A program made the translations under genes and the position numbers. A stretch of DNA of 6,112 bases from an uncultured Lachnospiraceae bacterium (lineage in GTDB: Bacteria; Bacillota; Clostridia; Lachnospirales; Lachnospiraceae): NCBI GenBank assembly GCA_910585065.1, contig CAJUCG010000212.1, positions 1-6,112 on the forward strand. Reading direction: 5' to 3'. The notes below the pieces were generated by a model. That model saw only the letters and a list, made by a program, of their open reading frames with translations, ran no database searches and was not told the origin of the DNA. This document shows positions 1 to 4,538 of this stretch, in pieces. Position 1 is the first letter of the stretch. Every line of letters begins with the position of its first letter.

Positions 1-18
1 ACGCTAAAAACTTGGTGA

Positions 19-216
19 TTATAATTTGGTTACGTTTGTTGCCTGTGGTCCCTTCGCTCCCTGAACGACATCGAACTCTACCTGCTGTCCCTCGTCAAGA
101 GACTTAAAGCCCTCCATGTTCAGCCCGGAGTAATGTACGAATACATCGTTACCTTCCTCGTCAGAGATGAACCCGAATCCCTTCTGGTTGTTAAACCACT
201 TCACTGTACCTTTCAT
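19..216 (-). CDS. csp: Cold-shock domain protein (CspA/CspB family), 65 aa
   Basis: A single-domain cold-shock protein of 65 residues, the usual family length. Both nucleic-acid binding motifs are visible: RNP1 as KGFGFI at residues 12-17 and RNP2 as VFVHY at 25-29. The N-terminus MKGTVKWFN is the classic family start. From family knowledge it folds as a five-stranded OB barrel in the cytoplasm, binds single-stranded RNA/DNA and acts as an RNA chaperone or antiterminator. The frame stays open upstream to a TTG at 298-300, but that codon is part of the -35 box. The ATG at 214-216 has a perfect GGAGG 8 nt upstream, so I take it as the start. The gene follows aspS on the same strand but has its own promoter. 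Several csp paralogues are common in one genome, so I do not assign a letter. The family call is very secure; the role in cold shock versus constitutive expression cannot be read from sequence. Confidence 0.96.
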   Translation of the reverse strand: MKGTVKWFNNQKGFGFISDEEGNDVFVHYSGLNMEGFKSLDEGQQVEFDVVQGAKGPQATNVTKL

Positions 217-224
217 GTGTGTTT

Positions 225-229
225 CCTCC
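225..229 (-). promoter_or_regulatory. Ribosome binding site of csp (GGAGG)
   Basis: On the minus strand GGAGG lies 8 nt before the ATG at 214-216. It fixes the start of the 65-residue protein and rules out the longer 93-residue reading that begins at a TTG further upstream. Confidence 0.92.
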
Positions 230-244
230 AAAAAATATTTCTTG

Positions 245-265
245 ATTGCAGCTCTCTGCTGCAAT
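245..265 (-). promoter_or_regulatory. Perfect 8-bp dyad in the csp leader (5'-end hairpin or operator)
   Basis: Arms ATTGCAGC (245-252) and GCTGCAAT (258-265) are exact reverse complements around a 5-nt spacer. The dyad begins 4 bp past the promoter -10 and its outer edge falls at the predicted transcription start (about 265). The csp mRNA would therefore open with a stem-loop, and the Shine-Dalgarno would lie 15 nt beyond its 3' arm. It could be a 5' stabilising hairpin, a temperature-sensitive leader element, or a DNA operator overlapping +1. The dyad is directly visible; its function is inferred. Confidence 0.65.
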
Positions 266-268
266 ATC

Positions 269-300
269 ATTATAATACCATCTTTTCCTGCCATTGTCAA
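269..300 (-). promoter_or_regulatory. Sigma-A type promoter of csp
   Basis: On the minus strand a perfect -35 TTGACA (300-295) is followed by a 17-nt spacer and the -10 TATTAT (277-272). TGG directly precedes the -10, giving an extended -10 (TGn). An overlapping TATAAT at 274-269 has a less favourable 20-nt spacer. The predicted start near 265 gives a leader of about 49 nt. The sequence just upstream (301-340) is almost pure A/T with A- and T-runs and would act as an UP element. This is one of the strongest promoter signatures in the window, as expected for an abundant small RNA-binding protein. Confidence 0.88.
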
Positions 301-338
301 ACATTTTTTTATACTTTCTTAATATATTTGTAAATTTT

Positions 339-370
339 AAAAAAATAGCATAAACGCAAGCATTCTTGCG
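339..370 (-). terminator. Weak rho-independent terminator-like hairpin after aspS
   Basis: Sixteen bases past the aspS stop codon, the minus strand has a 6-bp stem CGCAAG / CTTGCG with a 4-nt loop (355-370). It is followed by TTTA, then TGCTA, then seven T residues ending at 339. The T tract is interrupted and starts late, so termination may be incomplete. The same A/T-rich stretch also serves as the upstream region of the csp promoter. Some readthrough from aspS into csp is possible. Confidence 0.5.
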
Positions 371-385
371 GCGAACCCTCTCCTC

Positions 386-2176
386 TTACTCTTCCTCCGG
401 CGAAAGTGCAATCGAAAGTTCTTTTAACTGCCCCTCGTCCACCACATTTGGTGCTTCGGTCATCAGACAGGAGGCATCCTTTACCTTCGGGAATGCAATC
501 ACATCGCGGATGGAATCTTCCCCTGCCATCAGCATCACAAGGCGGTCGAGCCCGTAAGCTAATCCCGCGTGCGGCGGAACTCCATACTTAAAGGCATTTA
601 AAAGGAAACCAAAACGCTCATAAGCGTCCTCCAGGGTAAATCCCAACGCTTTAAACATCTGTTCCTGCACATCACTCTGGAAAATTCTTACCGAACCTCC
701 GCCAATCTCCGTGCCGTTTAACACAATATCATATGCCTTTGCGCGCACCTTTTCCGGCTGGCTTGTAAGCATATCAAGATCCTCCTCCATCGGCATCGTA
801 AACGGATGATGCATTGCTACAAAGCGTCCCTCCTCCTCGGAGTATTCAAAGAGCGGGAACTGTGTAACCCAGAGGAAGTTATACTTATCTTTGTTAAGCA
901 AATCCAAATTTCTTGCAATTTCAAGACGGAGGTTGCCAAGCACATCGTATACTACCTTGTTCTTATCCGCAGCAAAGAAAAGCAGATCGCCCGGCTTTGC
1001 CTCCATTGCAGAGATCAATGCCTGCACTTCCCCCTCGCTAAGAAATTTGGTAAAGGAAGATTTCACTGAGCCATCCTGTGCGATCGCAAGGTAGGCGAGC
1101 CCCTTTGCACCGAATTCTTTTGCGTAATCCACAAGCGCGTCGATCTTCTTTCTCGGCATCTGCCCCTGTCCGCTCGCGTTAATTCCCCGCACCGAGCCCC
1201 CCGCGGCGATCGCTGAGGTAAAGACAGAAAAACCGCAGTTTTTTACGACTTCGCTCACATCCTTTAACTCCATGCCAAAGCGTGTGTCCGGCTTGTCCGA
1301 CCCGAATCGATCCATTGCTTCCTGCCAGGTTAGGCGCGGGATTGGAAGCGAAAGAGAAATTCCTAAAACCTCGCTAAAAAGCTTCTGCAACAACCTCTCG
1401 TTCACCTCAATCACATCGTCCACATCGACAAAGGAAAGTTCCATATCAATCTGCGTAAATTCCGGCTGGCGATCCGCGCGCAAATCCTCATCGCGAAAAC
1501 ATCTTGCAAGCTGGAAATATCGGTCGTATCCGGAACACATCAAAAGCTGTTTAAAAAGCTGCGGCGACTGAGGCAGGGCATAAAAATTTCCCGGATGCAC
1601 ACGGCTTGGCACAAGATAGTCCCTCGCGCCTTCCGGCGTGGACTTGCAAAGCATCGGTGTTTCAATCTCAAGAAAGCCCTCATCAGAGAGAAACTGGCGC
1701 GTTATTGTGGCTACTCTACTGCGCAGCATTAGATTGCGCTGCAAATCAGGTCTTCGCAGATCCAAATACCGATATTTTAAACGCAGTTCCTCCTTGGTCT
1801 TAGAATTTTCCTCAATTGGGAACGGCGGTGTTTGCGCCTCCGATAAAATGCGCATTTCCTTTGCGCGGATCTCGATCTTTCCGGTCGCAAGGTTGTCATT
1901 TACTGCGCCGGAACGCGCTTCCACGCGTCCAACTACCGCAATGACAAACTCGCTGCGCAATTTGTATGCCTTTTCAAAGCCTTGTGTGCCGATGTCACTC
2001 TCCTCAAAAATAATTTGCAGAATCCCGGAGCGATCCCGCAAATCGACAAAGATAATCCCTCCCTTATTTCTGCTTTTTTGTACCCATCCCATCACTGTTA
2101 CCGTCTCGCCGATCTGTGCGGTTGTTACCTCCGTACAGCGATGTGTCCGGTGCAGTCCCTTCATTGACTCTGCCAT
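386..2176 (-). CDS. aspS: Aspartate--tRNA ligase, bacterial type, 596 aa
   Basis: Class IIb synthetase that charges tRNA(Asp) with aspartate in the cytoplasm, using ATP. Full length for the bacterial type (about 590 aa). The order is an N-terminal OB-fold anticodon-binding domain (about residues 1-110, with GWVQKSRNKGG and VDLRDRSG), the catalytic core from about 135, the bacterial GAD insertion (about 290-420), and the C-terminal catalytic part. Visible class II motifs are motif 1 around 167-175 (GFLEIETPM), motif 2 at 221-249 (FRDEDLRADRQPEF), and motif 3 at 538-550 (GLAYGLDRLVMLM, with Arg545). PEGARDYLVPSR at 181-192 is the flipping-loop region. The ATG at 2174-2176 is chosen because AAGGAG sits 8 nt upstream; an internal ATG four codons later lacks this spacing. 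The gene is downstream of hisS but separated by the palindromic repeat array at 2191-2460. Lys38 occupies the anticodon-domain position used to tell discriminating from non-discriminating enzymes, so specificity for tRNA(Asn) is open. Confidence 0.98.
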   Translation of the reverse strand: MAESMKGLHRTHRCTEVTTAQIGETVTVMGWVQKSRNKGGIIFVDLRDRSGILQIIFEESDIGTQGFEKAYKLRSEFVIAVVGRVEARSGAVNDNLATGKIEIRAKEMRILSEAQTPPFPIEENSKTKEELRLKYRYLDLRRPDLQRNLMLRSRVATITRQFLSDEGFLEIETPMLCKSTPEGARDYLVPSRVHPGNFYALPQSPQLFKQLLMCSGYDRYFQLARCFRDEDLRADRQPEFTQIDMELSFVDVDDVIEVNERLLQKLFSEVLGISLSLPIPRLTWQEAMDRFGSDKPDTRFGMELKDVSEVVKNCGFSVFTSAIAAGGSVRGINASGQGQMPRKKIDALVDYAKEFGAKGLAYLAIAQDGSVKSSFTKFLSEGEVQALISAMEAKPGDLLFFAADKNKVVYDVLGNLRLEIARNLDLLNKDKYNFLWVTQFPLFEYSEEEGRFVAMHHPFTMPMEEDLDMLTSQPEKVRAKAYDIVLNGTEIGGGSVRIFQSDVQEQMFKALGFTLEDAYERFGFLLNAFKYGVPPHAGLAYGLDRLVMLMAGEDSIRDVIAFPKVKDASCLMTEAPNVVDEGQLKELSIALSPEEE

Positions 2177-2184
2177 CTTTCTTT

Positions 2185-2190
2185 CTCCTT
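2185..2190 (-). promoter_or_regulatory. Ribosome binding site of aspS (AAGGAG)
   Basis: AAGGAG on the minus strand ends 8 nt before the aspS ATG. It directly abuts the last copy of the 11-bp direct repeat (2191-2201), so the repeat array ends exactly where the aspS translation signal begins. Confidence 0.9.
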
Positions 2191-2201
2191 ATTTTTAGTT
2201 C

Positions 2202-2296
2202 CGTATCTGTCTTTCTGGTGCCATCCACTTTAGAAAGGATTTTTTACTCGCTTTGCTCCCGCAAAATCCTTTCTTGCACCATTCAGACAGATACTG
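2202..2296 (-). repeat. Full palindromic element, copy nearest aspS (95 bp)
   Basis: Three nested complementary blocks are visible. The outer arms are GTATCTGTCT (2203-2212) and AGACAGATAC (2285-2294), 10 bp. The middle arms are TGGTGC (2216-2221) and GCACCA (2276-2281), 6 bp. The inner arms are AGAAAGGATTTT (2232-2243) and AAAATCCTTTCT (2263-2274), 12 bp, around a 19-nt loop. It is non-coding, with terminal inverted repeats and no T-run on the minus strand after the stem, so it is not a terminator for the operon. The length, inverted ends and flanking direct repeats fit a MITE-like or other palindromic intergenic repeat; I cannot name the family. Confidence 0.85.
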
Positions 2297-2307
2297 ATTT
2301 TTAGTTC

Positions 2308-2401
2308 CGTATCTGTCTTTCTGGTGCCATCACCTTAGAAAGGATTTTTTACTCGCTTTGCTCCCGCAAAATCCTTTCTCGCACCCTCCAGACAGATACT
2401 G
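2308..2401 (-). repeat. Full palindromic element, middle copy (94 bp)
   Basis: This copy is about 95% identical to the one at 2202-2296. The differences are a one-base indel with an adjacent change near 2332-2334 and a few substitutions near 2380-2388. The outer arms (2309-2318 / 2390-2399) and inner 12-bp arms (2337-2348 / 2368-2379) are fully conserved, and the changes lie in the connecting segments. The middle GGTGC / GCACC pairing is also kept. Changes confined to unpaired parts would suit selection on the fold, but with so few differences this is only suggestive. Confidence 0.85.
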
Positions 2402-2412
2402 ATTTTTAGTTC

Positions 2413-2449
2413 CGTATCTGTCTTTCTGGTGCCAACCAGATACATACTG
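2413..2449 (-). repeat. Internally deleted palindromic element next to hisS (37 bp)
   Basis: The aspS-proximal end matches the full elements for about 20 bp (CGTATCTGTCT through TGGTGCC on the plus strand). The central inner hairpin is missing. The hisS-proximal end, CAGATACATACTG on the plus strand, differs from the CAGATACTG seen in the others by an extra CATA. Outer arms GTATCTG (2414-2420) and CAGATAC (2437-2443) still pair over 7 bp. It is a short derivative of the same element, probably from internal deletion or slippage. Confidence 0.75.
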
Positions 2450-2453
2450 ATTT

Positions 2454-3704
2454 TTAGTTCTGCTTAAAGAATTCTACAAGTTTGTCAAGGGGGAGTTCAG
2501 TTTGCTCGCCCGTCCCCATATTTTTGACGAAGGCTTTCCCGCTTGCCAGTTCGTCCGCACCCAAAATTACTGTGTTTTTCGCCCCGATTTTATTGGCGTA
2601 TTTCATCTGCGCTTTTACGCTGCGGTCAAGATAATCCGTCTCTGTCACAATACCCGCCTCCCGCAGGGAGCTTACCAGCGCGAAGGCCTGTGCCCTCGCT
2701 TCTTTTCCCAGAATCCCAACATAGAGTTCCACCGGTTTTGGCGGGGGAAGCTCTGTTTTCTCTCTTTCCATAAAATATAGGACGCGCTCGATTCCTATAC
2801 CAAATCCGACCGATGGAATATCCTGCTTTTCATCAATCTCATGCACCAGTCCATCGTAACGCCCGCCGCCGCAGAGCGTAAAGCCCTCTGAGTTTACAAA
2901 CTCAAATACTGTCTTTGTATAGTAATCGAGTCCTCTGACAATCCCGGTATCAATCTCATATGGGATCGAGAGTGCAGTTAAAAGCTGCTGCAATTCCTCA
3001 AAATGCGTGCGGCACTCCTCGTCCAGATACTCGATCGTGCGCGGCGCATCCTTTACAATTGCCTTGCACTCTGGCACTTTGCAGTCAATCACGCGCAGCG
3101 GATTCTTCTTCATGCGCTCACGGCAGGTCTCACACAGACCATCCTCATGCTGATACAGATACGCAAGCAGTGCCTCATTATAGGTCTTGCGGCAATTTTT
3201 GCAGCCAATGCTGTTGATGTGGAGCTTCGCGTCCTTTAGTCCAAGCTCTCGAATAAACTGAGTCAGAAGCGTAATCAGCTCCACCTCCGCTAACGCTCCC
3301 CCAGCACCGATAAACTCCACGCCGAACTGGTGATGCTGGCGCAGTCGTCCGCTCTCCGGCTTTTCATAGCGAAATGCCGGCGTAATATAAAAGAGTTTAG
3401 TTGGCTGTGCGTCCGCATACATACTGTTCTCCAGATATGCGCGAATGGCACCCGCCGTTCCCTCTGGCTTTAGCGTTACACTGCGATCGCCCTTGTCCAC
3501 AAAAGAATACATTTCCTTTTGCACCACATCGGTCGTCTCGCCCACGCCCCGCTGAAACAGCACCGTATGTTCAAATACCGGAGTGATAATCTCTTTCATA
3601 TTATAAGCCGCACAGATTTCCCTTGCCTTCTTTTCGATCAGTGTCCGCTTATTCATCTGCTCGCCGTACCAATCCTGTGTTCCTTTTGGTTTCTGTGTAA
3701 TCAT
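2454..3704 (-). CDS. hisS: Histidine--tRNA ligase, 416 aa
   Basis: Class IIa synthetase charging tRNA(His) in the cytoplasm as a homodimer. Visible motifs, numbered from the ATG at 3702-3704, are the N-terminal KPKGTQD, a motif 1 region at about 38-61, LKPEGTAGAIRA at 78-89, and motif 2 FRYEKPESGRLRQHHQFG at 111-128. The histidine-specific RGLDYYTKTVFE is at 257-268, CGGGRYDGL at 278-286, and motif 3 GFGIGIERVL at 300-309. The anticodon-binding domain fills about 325-416. The insertion around 165-215 carries three cysteine pairs (168/171, 191/194, 208/213), possibly a metal-binding knuckle. A GTG four codons further up (3714-3716) is in frame, but it overlaps the GAGG that serves as Shine-Dalgarno for the ATG, so the ATG is preferred. 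The stop codon lies inside the 11-bp repeat that begins the intergenic array. The enzyme lies downstream of the HD-GYP gene and upstream of aspS. Confidence 0.97.
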   Translation of the reverse strand: MITQKPKGTQDWYGEQMNKRTLIEKKAREICAAYNMKEIITPVFEHTVLFQRGVGETTDVVQKEMYSFVDKGDRSVTLKPEGTAGAIRAYLENSMYADAQPTKLFYITPAFRYEKPESGRLRQHHQFGVEFIGAGGALAEVELITLLTQFIRELGLKDAKLHINSIGCKNCRKTYNEALLAYLYQHEDGLCETCRERMKKNPLRVIDCKVPECKAIVKDAPRTIEYLDEECRTHFEELQQLLTALSIPYEIDTGIVRGLDYYTKTVFEFVNSEGFTLCGGGRYDGLVHEIDEKQDIPSVGFGIGIERVLYFMEREKTELPPPKPVELYVGILGKEARAQAFALVSSLREAGIVTETDYLDRSVKAQMKYANKIGAKNTVILGADELASGKAFVKNMGTGEQTELPLDKLVEFFKQN

Positions 3705-3710
3705 GCTATA

Positions 3711-3714
3711 CCTC
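3711..3714 (-). promoter_or_regulatory. Ribosome binding site of hisS (GAGG)
   Basis: GAGG within AAGTGAGGT lies 6 nt before the ATG at 3702-3704. It overlaps the alternative in-frame GTG at 3714-3716, which has no Shine-Dalgarno of comparable quality, and so decides the start of hisS. Confidence 0.7.
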
Positions 3715-3750
3715 ACTTATATCTTTATATGTCAATCCCTTCCGCCCTCT

Positions 3751-4512
3751 CTAAAATCCCACAAGGCGATATGAGTCCGGCACTCTAAACTCCCATTTTT
3801 TGCGATCCTTTTCCAGCAGCGCGATCTGACTGCGCAGCTCTTCAGTGCCCAAACATCTCTCCGTGGTATCCTCCTCCCTGCCGCGCCTTTTAATCTGCGC
3901 GTTCACACTGTTGGCAAAACGCCAGATCTCCTCTATCTCATCCGAGTGTACAATGCTTAAAAATGCCAGAAACATACGCATATCAAAATGCCGCGCCTCA
4001 TCAATCATCATCTCCACCGCCGTCTCACTGTCAAATGCCTCGCGGTACGGACGCTTGGAGATCAGTGCCGCATACACATCGCAAATGCGCAAAATCCTCG
4101 CTGCAGGCGGTATCTTCTCGCCGCGCAGATTATCCGGATATCCCGTCCCATCATAATTTTCGTGATGGTAGAACACCGCCTGCAATAACAGATCCGAAAA
4201 CCCGCCAAAAACCTTTAATTTCTCATAGCCAAGCTTGGGATGCATACGGACATATTTCATCTCTTCAACTTGCAGAACTGCATCGTCACGACCATACAAA
4301 AATTTTCCAATCTGGAGTTTGCCGATATCGTGCAGCATCCCTGCATCCATAATCTCTTCGCAAAATGCATCACCGCAGCCAAGCTCAATGGCGAGAAGTT
4401 CCGCCAGATTTCCCACTAAAATCCCGTGGTTAATTGCGTCGAACATATCGTTGCCCATCGCGTTTTCCGTCCCGAACACAGACCATAAACGTTCATCTAA
4501 ATCCTGCTGCAT
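3751..4512 (-). CDS. Stand-alone HD-GYP domain phosphodiesterase-like protein, 253 aa
   Basis: An HD-GYP protein without a visible receiver, PAS or membrane segment. The metal-binding pattern of the family is intact: His29, the HD pair His61-Asp62 in MLHDIGKLQIG, His91 in MHPKLGYEKL, the pair His116-His117 in YHHENYDGTGYP, and Asp145 in ICDVYAALISKRPYR. GYP itself is at 124-126. From family knowledge such domains hydrolyse cyclic di-GMP (or related cyclic dinucleotides) with two or three metal ions. This copy keeps every ligand I can check and is predicted active, but the substrate is inferred. The N-terminal 25 residues and a charged, partly helical C-terminal tail (about 205-253) have no recognised domain. 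The ATG at 4510-4512 has AGAGGG 9 nt upstream. The gene sits 26 nt after hemZ and 46 nt before hisS, so it is probably co-transcribed with both. Its link to translation genes is unexplained. Confidence 0.88.
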   Translation of the reverse strand: MQQDLDERLWSVFGTENAMGNDMFDAINHGILVGNLAELLAIELGCGDAFCEEIMDAGMLHDIGKLQIGKFLYGRDDAVLQVEEMKYVRMHPKLGYEKLKVFGGFSDLLLQAVFYHHENYDGTGYPDNLRGEKIPPAARILRICDVYAALISKRPYREAFDSETAVEMMIDEARHFDMRMFLAFLSIVHSDEIEEIWRFANSVNAQIKRRGREEDTTERCLGTEELRSQIALLEKDRKKWEFRVPDSYRLVGF

Positions 4513-4521
4513 TATGCCGCA

Positions 4522-4527
4522 CCCTCT
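4522..4527 (-). promoter_or_regulatory. Ribosome binding site of the HD-GYP gene (AGAGGG)
   Basis: AGAGGG lies 9 nt before the ATG at 4510-4512, inside the 26-nt gap after the hemZ stop. It is moderately strong and consistent with translation from within a polycistronic message. Confidence 0.6.
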
Positions 4528-4538
4528 CTTCCAATTTT

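Larger units (their letters stand above)
2191..2460 (-). repeat. Tandem array of three palindromic elements bounded by four 11-bp direct repeats
   Basis: The whole hisS-aspS gap, plus the last codons of hisS, is a repeat array. The 11-mer GAACTAAAAAT (minus strand) occurs identically four times, at 2450-2460, 2402-2412, 2297-2307 and 2191-2201. Between the copies lie three palindromic elements of 37, 94 and 95 bp. The 2450-2460 copy contains the final Asn codon and the TAA of hisS. The 2191-2201 copy touches the aspS Shine-Dalgarno. This is what target-site duplication followed by tandem expansion would look like, and collapsing it leaves an 18-nt hisS-aspS spacer. No transposase and no substantial open frame on the coding strand lie within it. 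I see no promoter or T-box sequence inside. Transcribed with the operon, it would form a series of nested stem-loops. Confidence 0.93.

Noticed and set aside
217..300. N-terminal extension of the cold-shock protein to 93 residues, starting at a TTG.
   Set aside because: The TTG is the first triplet of a perfect -35 TTGACA and the extension covers the promoter and leader. The family start MKGTVKWF with GGAGG 8 nt upstream is far better.
1638..2198. 186-residue plus-strand open frame opposite aspS.
   Set aside because: It is a shadow of the aspS coding frame on the opposite strand, with no family motifs and no start signals; other plus-strand frames in the window are of the same kind.
2285..2303. 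Plus-strand rho-independent terminator formed by the outer stem followed by TGATTTTTAG.
   Set aside because: No plus-strand gene is present to terminate, and the T-run is short and is part of the 11-bp direct repeat.
2116..2304. Small plus-strand open frame running from aspS into the repeat region.
   Set aside because: It is antisense to the aspS 5' end and then reads through the repeat element. It has no ribosome binding site and no recognisable protein features.
2191..2450. CRISPR array, because of regularly recurring short repeats.
   Set aside because: There are only four 11-bp repeats, with spacings of about 106, 105 and 48 bp. The intervening sequences are copies of each other and palindromic, unlike unique spacers.
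2177..2453. T-box riboswitch or other synthetase leader between hisS and aspS.
   Set aside because: No T-box core (TGGNACCGCG-like) or terminator with a T-run is present on the minus strand; the block is explained by the palindromic repeats.
3705..3735. Internal promoter for hisS with a perfect TTGACA at 3735-3730.
   Set aside because: With a 17-nt spacer the -10 would be GGTATA, immediately before the ATG, placing the transcript start inside hisS and losing its Shine-Dalgarno. The TATAAAG right next to the -35 box has no workable spacing.
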